Source of the DNA: Planctomycetota bacterium
GTDB lineage: Bacteria > Planctomycetota > Planctomycetia > Pirellulales > Thermoguttaceae
Direction: 5' to 3'
Length of the DNA: 61,359 nucleotides
Assembly: GCA_029550925.1 (NCBI GenBank)
Contig: JAKPGL010000229.1
Location: forward strand, 1 to 61,359
Below, in pieces: positions 34,712 to 44,030 of the stretch. Each line of letters begins with the position of its first letter. Position 1 is the stretch's first letter. The notes under the pieces are model-generated. The model worked only from the letters and a program-made list of their open reading frames with translations, searched no databases and was not told the DNA's origin. A program made the position numbers and the translations under genes.

Positions 34712-36415
34712 CTAGGGGCGAGGCGGTTTTCCCGCCGGCGACAGAAACAGCAACCGGCCGAACGGCTGGAGAAGCTCGTATTTTTTCTGCCATGTAGTGT
34801 ACATAAAGCCTCGAACGCCGGGTAGTCCCTCGGACGCCTTCCGCCACTCCGCCACATCGTTCAGATCGTCGGCGTCGTAGTAGCAGGCCGCCAGGGTTTG
34901 GAACCCATGTTCGGCGAAGAAGCGAAGGCTTTCCGGACGGGCCTGGCCGCCCCAAACGGCGATGATCAAGTCCTTCGGTACATGGCGCCAAGAGCCGGTA
35001 AAATCGCCGGCCACTAGGTAATACTCATTGCGGGCGTTATGGTGCGGATCGAGCATATCGGACCAAATATAGACCTCCACGCCCGGATTGTGCCGACGCA
35101 GAGCTTCCACTTGCTGGGTGATACAGCGGCCCAGCAGTTCGGCCATGTTTTTACCCTGGCAGGCCGCACACGTGCCGCCCATCCGCACTTCGTCCATGTT
35201 CAGGAGCACCTTTTTCGGACGAAGATGTTTCGCCAACAGGGCTGATTCATGATCGAAGATTTTTTCTAGCTCCGGCTCGGCCATGCAGACGGTAACCTGA
35301 GACTCATAGATTTTCTGCGAATGGTACCAACTCGCCCGGAGACGTTGGCCGGGCTTGATCCGACTATTGGCGGCCAGCCGAAGCGTCGGCGCCGGCCGAT
35401 CCACCCGATACGGACTATACAGAGGGTCTTCCAGGGGCAGATAATCCCGGCCTTCTTCGTAGGTGGTCTGTCCGTCCTCGCTTCGCACCACAATCGGCGC
35501 ACCAGGCCGGCGTAGGACGTTGATCGGGCCCATCTCTTCAATGGCCCAATCGTCCAACCAGAACCGACCTGCCCGGCCGTCCCAAGTACCCGCATAGACC
35601 CGGACCTTATCGTACTGATGGCTGTTGAAGATGAGCACGAGTTTGGTCCAGTCCATCGTGGGCTTTAGGGGGAACTCCACCGGGGCCAACGCCCGATTAC
35701 CAGCCAACACCTGTACCAGAAAGGCCGAGACCGGCTGGAGATTTTCTGTTTTGACCCACACAGACAGTTTATAACAGCGATAGGGATGCACCTGGACTTC
35801 CTGCATGACCCGGCCGTGGCCGTGGGGATTGGCCCGGAAGTTTTCCATCCGGAGGGAGGCCCGGCCGGTGTGGAACGTGTGGGTATCCAGGAAACTAACC
35901 TCGCCGGGCTGATCGTGGAAGTTCCAGCCGACGGCCTGATTGCCCCGAAACTCCTCGAATCCGGGATTCCGAAGACTGACCGGCGGATCGGGCGTCAAGC
36001 GGGCGACGTCGCCTTCGACGACAAACAGGGCGTCGCGCACCGGCAACCCCTCGGCCAAGTAGCGATTATGGCTCAAAATGCCGCCCCCATATCCGACCGA
36101 AAAAACCGAGGGGATAAGCTCTAGTTGGAGGCGATTGCAGGCAGCCTGGACCTGGTGAAGCCGCCGAAAATAATCCTCCGACCTTTTACAGAGCGAGTCC
36201 AGACCGAAGGAGACCACCGCCCCGTTGTAGCCACTCTGGGCCGCCTGCTGAAGGACCTTTTCGATCTCCGGTACGTCGCTCTCTTGGCCCAGCCCCCAGC
36301 CGAAAATCCAGACAAACCGGTCGGAATATGTTTCAGCGGCTTTTGCCGAGCCGCTAACTCCCAAAACCAACAAAACGCCTAAAAAATACTTCATGCCTTG
36401 GTGCGTCCCGGACAT
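34712..36415 (-). CDS. Secreted GH20-like glycosidase with a jelly-roll insert
   Basis: This 567-residue protein has a signal peptide (MKYFLGVLLVLGVSGSAKAA) and a barrel-like N-terminal part, then a beta-sandwich region (residues about 160-330; DPPVSLRNPGFEEFRG and FWLDDWAIEE) typical of carbohydrate-binding jelly rolls. The barrel resumes with LLNMDEVRMGG, whose Asp-Glu pair resembles the catalytic pair of GH20 hexosaminidases. The family is uncertain. ATG 36415 follows AAGGAGAACCTGCC. It follows nth and dcd on the same strand but is probably a separate transcript. Confidence 0.75.
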   Translation of the reverse strand: MSGTHQGMKYFLGVLLVLGVSGSAKAAETYSDRFVWIFGWGLGQESDVPEIEKVLQQAAQSGYNGAVVSFGLDSLCKRSEDYFRRLHQVQAACNRLQLELIPSVFSVGYGGGILSHNRYLAEGLPVRDALFVVEGDVARLTPDPPVSLRNPGFEEFRGNQAVGWNFHDQPGEVSFLDTHTFHTGRASLRMENFRANPHGHGRVMQEVQVHPYRCYKLSVWVKTENLQPVSAFLVQVLAGNRALAPVEFPLKPTMDWTKLVLIFNSHQYDKVRVYAGTWDGRAGRFWLDDWAIEEMGPINVLRRPGAPIVVRSEDGQTTYEEGRDYLPLEDPLYSPYRVDRPAPTLRLAANSRIKPGQRLRASWYHSQKIYESQVTVCMAEPELEKIFDHESALLAKHLRPKKVLLNMDEVRMGGTCAACQGKNMAELLGRCITQQVEALRRHNPGVEVYIWSDMLDPHHNARNEYYLVAGDFTGSWRHVPKDLIIAVWGGQARPESLRFFAEHGFQTLAACYYDADDLNDVAEWRKASEGLPGVRGFMYTTWQKKYELLQPFGRLLFLSPAGKPPRP

Positions 36416-36530
36416 GGCAGGTTCTCCTTCTTGGAAAGTAGGATGCAGGGCGGGGCCTCGGCGTAAAACAATTTCCTCTGCCCCCTCGGGTCGAGTGGAT
36501 AGAGAACTGCGGCCGCTCAACCGGAACCCC

Positions 36531-37118
36531 CTAGGACTGCTCCGGAGGGGGGGCCTCGGGAGAAAACAGCAAGGGTTGATGGATGTGCCAGGCGGATCGG
36601 GGAGTCAGTTCTTTAAACAGCAGACTGGGCTGGATGTCGGTATTGTTTTGATATTTGTCGCTGGCGTATTCGACGATCGGACCGCGGATGTCGTGATAAA
36701 AGATTTGGCAGATGGCCACGCCGGGGTAAATGCGAACCTGCTGAATGGCAAACATCTCCAGGGTCCAATAGCCGCGAAAGCCTACATCGCCGAAGCCGGC
36801 CGTTACATGAACAAAAAGTCCCAGCCGGCCGACGGAAGATCGGCCTTCGATCATAGGCACGAGATTATGGGTCTCGGTGCGTTCGACGGTTCGGCCCAGA
36901 TAGAGTTGGTTGGGCGTCAGGACCAGCCCCTCCGGCGGGATTTTAATCCGGCGGGTCCGGTTGGGCCGACGCATGTCCAACACCACCTCCTCATACACCA
37001 ACAGCTCGTCGTGCAACGTGAGATTATAGCTGTTAGGGTTGAGCCGGGATTCGTCGAACGGCTCGATAATGATGTTTTTCCCCAGTTGAGCTTTAATCTC
37101 TGGACCCGACAGAATCAT
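36531..37118 (-). CDS. dcd: dCTP deaminase
   Basis: This 195-residue protein matches the Dcd/dUTPase-fold family: MILSGPEIKAQL at the start, NPNSYNLTL, IEGRSSVGRLGLFVHVTAGF and GFRGYWTLEM with the catalytic Glu. It deaminates dCTP, either to dUTP or directly to dUMP in bifunctional members. It sits 78 bp after nth on the same strand; both genes help keep uracil and damaged bases out of DNA. Confidence 0.94.
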   Translation of the reverse strand: MILSGPEIKAQLGKNIIIEPFDESRLNPNSYNLTLHDELLVYEEVVLDMRRPNRTRRIKIPPEGLVLTPNQLYLGRTVERTETHNLVPMIEGRSSVGRLGLFVHVTAGFGDVGFRGYWTLEMFAIQQVRIYPGVAICQIFYHDIRGPIVEYASDKYQNNTDIQPSLLFKELTPRSAWHIHQPLLFSPEAPPPEQS

Positions 37119-37196
37119 CGGAGTACCTCACGTCGTGCAATCTGGTATGTAGGAATCCCATCGGCCAGGCGTGGTTCGGAAAGAAACGTTCGGACG

Positions 37197-37868
37197 CTAA
37201 GGAACACCGATCCGGGGACAAAGTTCCCCTAGAGGACACTGCGAACATTTTGGCTTCCGAGCGGTGCAAATTCGCCGTCCATGATGGATCAGCCGATGCC
37301 CAAAGTCGATCCACTCTTCTTGCGGCACAAGAGCCAACAGGTCCTGTTCGATTTTTTCCGCTTGCTCATGCTGCGTCAGACCGAGCCGACGACTCAGACG
37401 GCTGACATGGGTATCGACGACAATCCCGCTGGGAATGCCATAGGCTACGCCCAGGACGACATTGGCGGTTTTGCGTCCCACGCCCGGCAACTGCACCAAT
37501 GCATCCATGTCTTTAGGCACTTGGCCGCCGTAGTCCTGAAGCAATTTTCGGCAACAGGCCTGCAAAGTTTTTGCTTTATTCCGATAGAAGCCGGTGGGGC
37601 GAATGTCCTGTTCCAACTCGGCCAAAGGGGCGTTTGCATAATCGGCGGCGCAGCGATACTTGGTAAACAAAGACCGAGTTACCTGGTTTACCCGTTCATC
37701 AGTACACTGTGCCGACAAGATGGTGGCTACCAAAAGCTCCAACGGCGTAGTGAAATGCAGGGCGCACTGGGCGTCGGGATAGGCGGTTTCCAACAGCCGG
37801 ATGATCCGCTGGGCGTGCTCTTTTAGGGCCGAGTCGGCCTGGCGGCGGTTTTCCCGTCGTTGGACCAC
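37197..37868 (-). CDS. nth: Endonuclease III, DNA glycosylase/AP lyase
   Basis: This 223-residue enzyme removes oxidised pyrimidines and cuts at abasic sites. It has the helix-hairpin-helix LPGVGRKTAN with catalytic Lys133, Asp152 in VVDTHVSR, and the [4Fe-4S] ligands Cys201, Cys208, Cys211 and Cys217 in the C-X6-C-X2-C-X5-C pattern. The start is GTG 37868, preceded by GGGAGGGGAATCCAG. It lies between the DksA-type gene with its terminator and dcd. Confidence 0.95.
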   Translation of the reverse strand: MVQRRENRRQADSALKEHAQRIIRLLETAYPDAQCALHFTTPLELLVATILSAQCTDERVNQVTRSLFTKYRCAADYANAPLAELEQDIRPTGFYRNKAKTLQACCRKLLQDYGGQVPKDMDALVQLPGVGRKTANVVLGVAYGIPSGIVVDTHVSRLSRRLGLTQHEQAEKIEQDLLALVPQEEWIDFGHRLIHHGRRICTARKPKCSQCPLGELCPRIGVP

Positions 37869-37998
37869 CTGGATTCCCCTCCCGCTGAAAAGTCCTGTTC
37901 CTGAAGCCCTGTCGTCTCGAAGCCAGTGTTCTGCGAAACTCGTTCGGGGTCGATTGTCCGACGCCCGAAGGGTTTTGTCAAGGGTTGGCGGCGAGGAG

Positions 37999-38050
37999 AA
38001 AATAAAAAGTCCTTCTGACCGCTGGCCTCCCCGGCCAACAGCCAGAAGGA
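37999..38050 (-). terminator. Strong intrinsic terminator after the DksA-type gene
   Basis: On the minus strand TCCTTCTG (38050-38043) pairs with CAGAAGGA (38017-38010), with an inner TGGCC/GGCCA stem, followed by CTTTTTATTTT. It lies 33 bp past the stop at 38083. Confidence 0.82.
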
Positions 38051-38082
38051 ATCAAAAACCCTACCGCGGCGAGATCTATCGG

Positions 38083-38535
38083 TTAGGAAACGTCGAGTTC
38101 GATGTCGTTGATCGAGACATCGGTATCGGCGTCGGCGGGCAACTCGGTCAGTCGGCCCCAATCCGCCTCCGAACCGGAAGCCGCCATTTCCTGTTCCAGT
38201 TCCCGTTGGCATTTAATGCACAAGGTCGCATAGGGCAATGCCTGGAGCCGAGCCAGGGCAATGCTGTGCCCACAGGACTCACAAATGCCATATTGGCCGG
38301 ATCGCATCCGTTCTAAGGCGTTTTCGATCTGGGCCAATTCCCGACTTTCGACTTCCGCCAGTTGCGAAATGATTTCATCATGGACCGCATCCAAGGCGGC
38401 ATCGACCATATCGCCGGCCATGTTCGGACGGACTGATTTCAACTGGCTTAAATCACCCGCCAATACTTTCCGAAGGGCGTCACGCCGTTTCAGCAAAATC
38501 TGACGGAGATTCATCAATGCCTCTTTTCGGGTCAT
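38083..38535 (-). CDS. DksA/TraR-type zinc-finger protein
   Basis: This 150-residue protein has a coiled-coil N-terminal half and a C4 zinc finger (CESCGHSIALARLQALPYAT, then CIKC). DksA/TraR proteins enter the RNA polymerase secondary channel and tune initiation, often with ppGpp. The coiled-coil tip lacks an obvious DxxDxA motif that I can place, so DksA-like activity is not certain. The acidic C-terminal tail (ADADTDVSINDIELDVS) is extra. ATG 38535 follows AGGAGG with nine bases of spacing. Confidence 0.88.
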   Translation of the reverse strand: MTRKEALMNLRQILLKRRDALRKVLAGDLSQLKSVRPNMAGDMVDAALDAVHDEIISQLAEVESRELAQIENALERMRSGQYGICESCGHSIALARLQALPYATLCIKCQRELEQEMAASGSEADWGRLTELPADADTDVSINDIELDVS

Positions 38536-39543
38536 CCGTTCAAACCTCCTGGTCGAGACCTCTCCAAGGGAATACCCCCCGGAAGTCCCGAAAGCCTCTC
38601 TCTGTGAAAACCGGACCTCTTTTCACCCAATCTTTCTACGAATTCCTTTGGCTTGCGGGTTATGGAGATTTTGCGATTATTCCATAGGGAAACTAGAAAA
38701 AATAGCTTATTTGGATAACTTGTCGCCCCATGAAAAAAGATTTTTTCAAAAATCAGGTTTTCCCAACGTGCCGACCCTTCATCGCACGTACACTCTCCCT
38801 TCCTAAAGTATATCAAATCTTTTCCGTGCCCCCCCTGTTGGGGTATTTTGCTAGATACTCCTGGGTAGGGAAAGAGCCCGTAGGCTAAATTCGTTCGTAC
38901 CTCGCCCACCAAGCAGTCCTACCGCCGCGCATAAACACCATAACTATATTAGGCCTGCAAGGATTTTAAACACCTCGAAAAGGAAAAAAGGGAAGCCCCT
39001 TGAATCCGCTAGAAACCTTCCGCTCCTAAGTATTTACCAATAAAAGAGTTAGATATTTTTTAGTATCCGGCAATCCTCTTCTTCTTCTGGAACGGGGAGG
39101 GACAGGAGATTTTGGACACTTGCAAAATCGGCACACCCCCGCTCTTGGAGGGGCAACCCACCGATGGTCGCATTTGAAAATCGCTATCCGATAATCGTCA
39201 AAATCCGCATCGTTATCCAGCCGTTTTTTCGATCTACTAAGAAATTCTTAAATTCCGGACTTGGAAATGTTGGCGGTTTTAGGTAAAAAGTGGCCCGGAA
39301 AGCAGGTCAAACTAGTTCTTATGGGGGGGAGATATGCCTTTTGGCTTATCTTTGGCGGGCAGTTGTTGATCGGAACCCCGAAGCTATTTTTTTCGACGAA
39401 CCTCAGACAAAAGTAAGTTTCCTTCGTTTGACTGGATCCGGTCGGCCAAGCAGCCGCTAGACAGGGTGGCACAACGTTGTTGGTCCCATCCCATTGGGGC
39501 GGCAGTCCTACTCGCTCCGGTCAACGGAAGGGGAATCTCGGAT
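38536..39543. other. Long gene-free region, AT-richer
   Basis: These 1008 bases lie between divergent genes and hold no believable coding frame. Visible items are a perfect AT palindrome at 38731-38748 (TGAAAAAA, GA, TTTTTTCA), and a TATACT -10-like element on the minus strand at 38812-38807, far from any start. A GC-rich patch at about 39130-39180 (GGCACACCCCCGCTC, then GGAGGGGCAACCC) might fold. A long leader or a small RNA is possible, but I cannot show one. Confidence 0.45.
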
Positions 39544-41781
39544 ATGCCGGTTAGCCATCCGGAAGAAAGCCGTTTGAAGTCGGTGGAGGCCCCCTCTTTA
39601 GAGGCAGGAATGTTACTCCGGATTCAGGCCCCGGATTACCCCCCCCGAGAAGTCCATATTCGGTCCCCTCGATGTTCGATTGGTTCTGGCCGGGACTGCA
39701 CCTTACGATTGGTGGCTGAGGGCGTCGAACCGCTCCATTGCGTGATTGTCCGGTCGGAGAGGCAGGCCAGGGTGGAGCGGGCATCTCCTAGCACTCGGTT
39801 AAATCACCGAGAGTTTCATTCCGCCCCTTTTCAGCCTGGGGATCGCCTCCAGGTAGGACCGATCGAAATCCAACTGGTAGGGTTGGTGCCGGAATCGAAA
39901 AAGCCTGCTTCTTCCGAAGCTCCAGGGCCGCCGGTTCCGCCTCTGACCCAGCAGAGCGACGGTTCGCAATCGCTGCCCGAATCCTTCCGAGCAGAAGCCC
40001 CGGGACAAACGGCCTCCCTCCCGAAAGCTTCTCCAAAGCCGAAACCCGCGGAGAGGGCCGTCCCGGAACAAACCGCTCGTCGTCTGGGGCATCAGCGGGC
40101 CAAACACCTGGTCCGTTTACTTCGGCAAGCCCGGCAAGAGATCGTCGGCCTCCAAACGGAGATCGTTCAACTGCGGCGGCAGTTAGAGGACTTTCGCACG
40201 CGGGATGCATCCGCTAGGGCGCTGGAGGAAAGCCAGAAAGAGGAGCTCTGGAATAAGCGAACCCAACTCCTGGCGGACTTGGAAGCGCGGTTGACGCATC
40301 GGCAACACGACCTGGATCGCCGCGAAGCCCAATGGGAATCGCAACGTCAGGCGATGGAGCGTCAGTGGGCGCAGTGGAAAGAGGAACAAAACCAACTCCA
40401 ACAGGAGCTTCAACGCCAAGCTCAAGCCCTCCAACAGCAACAGGCGGACTTGCTCCAGTCCAAGAAAGCCTTGGAAGAACAACTCCGGCAACTGGAGGCC
40501 CAACAACAGACCCTCCTTGAGCAACAACAACGTCAGGTCCAACAACAGCAGACCCTTCAGACCCTGGAGGAAGCCGCCGCACAAAAACAACAGGAGCTGG
40601 CCGAGTGGCAGCAGCGTCTGGAGACCCAAGAGCAAGCTCTTGCCGACCAAAAGGCCGCCTTAGCCCAGCAACAAGCTGAGTTAGCCCAGCAACAAGAGGC
40701 CCTCCAGCGCCAACAGGAACTATTGGAGAAGGAGCGGCAGGAGTGGGAAGAGCAGAAAATGCAGGGCGATCTTTCGTCGCCGGAAGTGGGCGTACCTCAG
40801 GAACGGATCGAGCGTTACACCCGGCCTCCCGAACCCCGATCCGCATCGAGCGCGGAGGAAGTCTTACGCCGTTTGGGCATGATGCCGGATTTGGGCGAAC
40901 AAGAGGCGGAGGGATTGCCTTCGACCGTTGGGGAGGAAACAGGATCGCGGTCAGAAAGTTCTCCTCCCCGTTCCGAGCCAGAAAGCTCGGAGACTTCCGA
41001 GTCCGACGAAGAGAGGATTGTCCATGCGTATATGGAACGGCTCCTAGGCCGAGGGTGGAAACAAGCTGCCCAGCCGCACCCTGCAGATCCGCAATTCCAG
41101 TCCGAAGCTAGCAGTTCATCGGGAGGGACTTCTCGCCAAAGGAAGGCGGACGCCGGTGCGGCGGCTGACGAGGGCGGCCCGCAGCGACACAAAAGACGCG
41201 GCACCGCGGAATGGGTTCCCCGAGCGCCCGCACCCGAACGAGGTGTTGATCTGGAGGCCATGCGGAATTTGGCCAATCTTTCGGCCTCCAACGCCCTGGA
41301 ACACCATCAACGTCGCCAAGCGTTGGCCGCCGTCTGGGCCAAGTTCTTGGTGAGCGTTTTCAGTCTCCTTTTAGGCTGCGGAATGCTCTGGGTCTGGGGA
41401 GGCAACCCGGAACATGATTTGGCGCTCTATGCAGCCGGGGCCTGTTTTGCCGTGGCTGCCTTGTGGGGCGTCCAGTATTTTCTCTTGGCCGGAAAACTCA
41501 TCTTTCGTTCGTTTGGATTCCGCTTCGCGCAAGGATCGCTGACGGATGCTTCCGAGTCGGCGGACACCTCTCGTATTCCCTTGGAAGCCGGCGGGCCATC
41601 TCCCTTCGACGCCGCCGCGTCCCCCGACGCCGACCCCGCCGAAACCACTAGCTCTGGGATAGAAGAAAACAAAGACCCGGCCTATGCCGTTGCTGCGGAA
41701 GGAACGGCGTTTGTGGTGAGCGAGCACACTGAGGAAGGGTCCCGTCCGTCCGAAGCAGAAAGCCCGCCCACGGCGGGGTAA
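39544..41781 (+). CDS. FHA-domain protein with Gln-rich coiled coil and C-terminal membrane helices
   Basis: This 745-residue protein starts with an FHA-type phosphothreonine-binding fold (CSIGSGRDCTLRLVAEGVEP and a later LQVGPIEIQLVGL). Residues about 200-430 are a very Gln-rich coiled coil (LQQELQRQAQALQQQQADLL). An acidic, low-complexity stretch follows, then two hydrophobic helices near residues 600-655 (FLVSVFSLLLGCGMLWVWGG and LYAAGACFAVAALWGVQYFL) and an acidic tail. It may be a membrane-tethered scaffold that reads phosphorylation. ATG 39544 is chosen after GGAAGGGG; a longer frame starts at 39466. Confidence 0.82.
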   Translation: MPVSHPEESRLKSVEAPSLEAGMLLRIQAPDYPPREVHIRSPRCSIGSGRDCTLRLVAEGVEPLHCVIVRSERQARVERASPSTRLNHREFHSAPFQPGDRLQVGPIEIQLVGLVPESKKPASSEAPGPPVPPLTQQSDGSQSLPESFRAEAPGQTASLPKASPKPKPAERAVPEQTARRLGHQRAKHLVRLLRQARQEIVGLQTEIVQLRRQLEDFRTRDASARALEESQKEELWNKRTQLLADLEARLTHRQHDLDRREAQWESQRQAMERQWAQWKEEQNQLQQELQRQAQALQQQQADLLQSKKALEEQLRQLEAQQQTLLEQQQRQVQQQQTLQTLEEAAAQKQQELAEWQQRLETQEQALADQKAALAQQQAELAQQQEALQRQQELLEKERQEWEEQKMQGDLSSPEVGVPQERIERYTRPPEPRSASSAEEVLRRLGMMPDLGEQEAEGLPSTVGEETGSRSESSPPRSEPESSETSESDEERIVHAYMERLLGRGWKQAAQPHPADPQFQSEASSSSGGTSRQRKADAGAAADEGGPQRHKRRGTAEWVPRAPAPERGVDLEAMRNLANLSASNALEHHQRRQALAAVWAKFLVSVFSLLLGCGMLWVWGGNPEHDLALYAAGACFAVAALWGVQYFLLAGKLIFRSFGFRFAQGSLTDASESADTSRIPLEAGGPSPFDAAASPDADPAETTSSGIEENKDPAYAVAAEGTAFVVSEHTEEGSRPSEAESPPTAG

Positions 41782-41891
41782 CGGGACGGGATGGCCGGCA
41801 TCGTCTAAGGCCCCCCTTGGGACCTACCGCAGCCCTATTTATCGGCGTCTTGGCTGACCGGATACCGGCAAAGGAACGGGACGATGGCAAA

Positions 41892-42905
41892 TCAAAAGCC
41901 GCGGGCGGTGCGAATGTCGTCAAAATCTCGCAGATGGTAGGCGACGCCCACATAGTCGAGCACTCGGCAGAGGCTGCGTAGGGCGACTCCCATGCCGTCC
42001 GGCCCGCTGAAGCCGCCGAACTGGCCGCCGCCTTTCAGGTGCGGCTCCAACTCCAAAAAGACGCCCGGCACGCCGCGACGTTTCAACTTTTTCTGCAAAC
42101 TGGGGATCGTGTCGGCGAAGTCCCGTAATATCCGATCATATCCACAGTCGCCCAAATGGACCGGCACAAAGTGTTTCAGGGCCTCCTCGTCCACATGGCC
42201 GCCTTTGGCAGCTTGGGGCCGGTACCGATAATCCTTCACATGAATCCAGCCGATGCCCGGTTTCATGGCTTGGTATTGTTCGAAGGTCTCGGCAGGCGTG
42301 TATCCCTGACACAAGATATTGGCGGCGTCGAAGACCAAAACTAAGGCGGGATGCCGGAGTTGCCGATGGATCTCGGCCAAAAGATGGCCGTTTTGGCCCA
42401 CCAAATTGGCTTCCACCTCCAGGCCGAAGATCACTTCTTCCTTCTGGCACAGGTCGGCGATTTGTCCGAGTTGATCGACGGCTTGCGGCAGATACTGTCG
42501 CGGATCGGAACTCTTGGGCGGATAGAACGAAAAACCGCGAATCAGCCGGGTCTGGAACGCATGGGCTACCTGGCACGCACGGCGAACATCCTCAGCCAGA
42601 TACTTCTTGAAAGGAATAAATACATTCGAGGTCCCATCGTCGATGTCTTGGAGCTTCACCTTGCCGATGGGCGAACCGATCGACGAGACGCTCAACCCAT
42701 ACTCCTGCTGCTGCTGGCGAACCTGCTGGATTTCCTCCGGGGTGAGCTTCATGACGTTTTTGACCCCGGCGCCCACGTCGATAAAACGAATACTGTAATA
42801 CTGGAGTCCCAGAGCGGCAAAGGCGGCAAACTGCTCCACCACGGTTTTCCGATTGGCCGACTCGTCCGCAAACCCCGAAAGCAACACCTGAGCCGATTCC
42901 GCCAT
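41892..42905 (-). CDS. Sugar phosphate isomerase/epimerase-like TIM-barrel protein
   Basis: This 337-residue protein belongs to the xylose-isomerase-like barrel superfamily (PF01261 type): GLQYYSIRFIDVGAGVK, then VIFGLEVEANLVGQNGHLLA, ALVLVFDAANILCQG and GIGWIHVKDYRY. The Glu, Asp and His residues at strand ends are the expected metal ligands. No signal peptide is present. Its substrate cannot be told from sequence. ATG 42905 follows TGGAGG with eight bases of spacing. Confidence 0.87.
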   Translation of the reverse strand: MAESAQVLLSGFADESANRKTVVEQFAAFAALGLQYYSIRFIDVGAGVKNVMKLTPEEIQQVRQQQQEYGLSVSSIGSPIGKVKLQDIDDGTSNVFIPFKKYLAEDVRRACQVAHAFQTRLIRGFSFYPPKSSDPRQYLPQAVDQLGQIADLCQKEEVIFGLEVEANLVGQNGHLLAEIHRQLRHPALVLVFDAANILCQGYTPAETFEQYQAMKPGIGWIHVKDYRYRPQAAKGGHVDEEALKHFVPVHLGDCGYDRILRDFADTIPSLQKKLKRRGVPGVFLELEPHLKGGGQFGGFSGPDGMGVALRSLCRVLDYVGVAYHLRDFDDIRTARGF

Positions 42906-43073
42906 AAAAACATCCTCCAGGTTGAACGCCTAAGACAACTCCAGAAACAGATCGACTGAAACACGGGACGGCAGGTTGCGAAAGATTCCTGCGCATCAGT
43001 CCATAATAGTGTTGGCCCCCCTTCATCCTATAGATGGACCATGCCGGGGGGCGCCAGTCCGGACTTCCGAAGA

Positions 43074-43514
43074 TTAAACAGCCTGGTCCTCGGAAGCCGA
43101 TTCAACCCCTTCCGACTCTTCCGAATCGGAATCGTCAGCGGACAAAGACTGGTTGGAGTCGGCGGCGGTTTCCGAAAGGAGGGCCTCTGCGCGACGGCGG
43201 GCGTATTTGGTGTCCCGACGCCGATCGATGGCCCGTTGCACGGCGTGGCCGAGCCGATCCGCCGCCCTGTCAATCACCGCATAAAAATCCATATCCTGGT
43301 CCTCGATGACCAGAGTGCCATCCGAACGGAGCTTAGCGACCATCCGACATTGTTTATCCATCCCTCCTTTGGGGCCGTTCAGGTCGGCCAAGGTAACATC
43401 AATCCGTTCGATTTCCGCCTGAAACCGATCCAAAGCAAACGCCAACCGACGATCCACATGCTCTCGGACAGGCTCGCTTACCTTGAAATTCTTGGCCGAA
43501 ATGAACACCTGCAT
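43074..43514 (-). CDS. hpf: Ribosome hibernation promoting factor, HPF/RaiA family
   Basis: This 146-residue protein has the S30AE fold of HPF/RaiA: MQVFISAKNFKVSEPVREHV at the start and DMDFYAVIDRAADRLGHAVQ in the last helix. It binds idle 30S subunits and slows or dimerises ribosomes in starvation. It lacks the extra C-terminal domain of long HPFs but has an acidic Ser/Glu/Asp tail of about 30 residues. ATG 43514 follows AAGGAGTTTTT. A perfect TATAAT -10 lies upstream. Confidence 0.92.
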   Translation of the reverse strand: MQVFISAKNFKVSEPVREHVDRRLAFALDRFQAEIERIDVTLADLNGPKGGMDKQCRMVAKLRSDGTLVIEDQDMDFYAVIDRAADRLGHAVQRAIDRRRDTKYARRRAEALLSETAADSNQSLSADDSDSEESEGVESASEDQAV

Positions 43515-44030
43515 AAAAACTCCTTTCTATTCCTAAGAAGATGGCGTGCAGGACGGATTTCTTCAATTATAGCCCACCCCAGCGGGCAGAAGCGATCCCT
43601 TTCTCTGGACCCTGCAAACGGGGAGCCAATCCACTCCCCTAAAAGGACGCCTCCCCCCCTTTGGCGAAGAAATGGAAACCCTCCAGATTTCGCCTTGTTG
43701 CCTAATCTCCTTCCCGATAGGATAATCAAAAGGTTCTGTTTGAAAATCACCCCCTTGCGGAGCCAAGGCTTGCCGAAAGGGAGAAAGAACCTTACCCTAG
43801 GGATTTTCTCGCAGCGAATACACCCGACCGAATCGTCCGGAGACGGAAAATAGGAATTTTCTCGACACCTTCGTATGGAGGTGATTGAGAAAACTACTTC
43901 GCAGGGGAAGGAAATAAATGGTGTCGGAACGATGCCTAGGGAGAGGGGGCTTTAGCCCCTAGGGTATGGGAAGATCGGAAGCATTGTGGATTCTGCACTG
44001 ATGGCGAACGCCCATTTCGAGGAGAAGCAC
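43515..44030. other. Intergenic region between hpf and prc
   Basis: No gene is seen in these 516 bases between divergent genes. The hpf side has the -10 element described at 43566. The prc side has no promoter that I can defend. Confidence 0.45.
43566..43594 (-). promoter_or_regulatory. Probable promoter of hpf with perfect -10
   Basis: On the minus strand a perfect TATAAT (43571-43566) lies about 52 bp before the hpf start codon. Seventeen bases upstream the -35 position reads CGCTTC, unlike TTGACA. The promoter may depend on an activator or on an alternative sigma factor, which would suit a stress gene. Confidence 0.45.
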
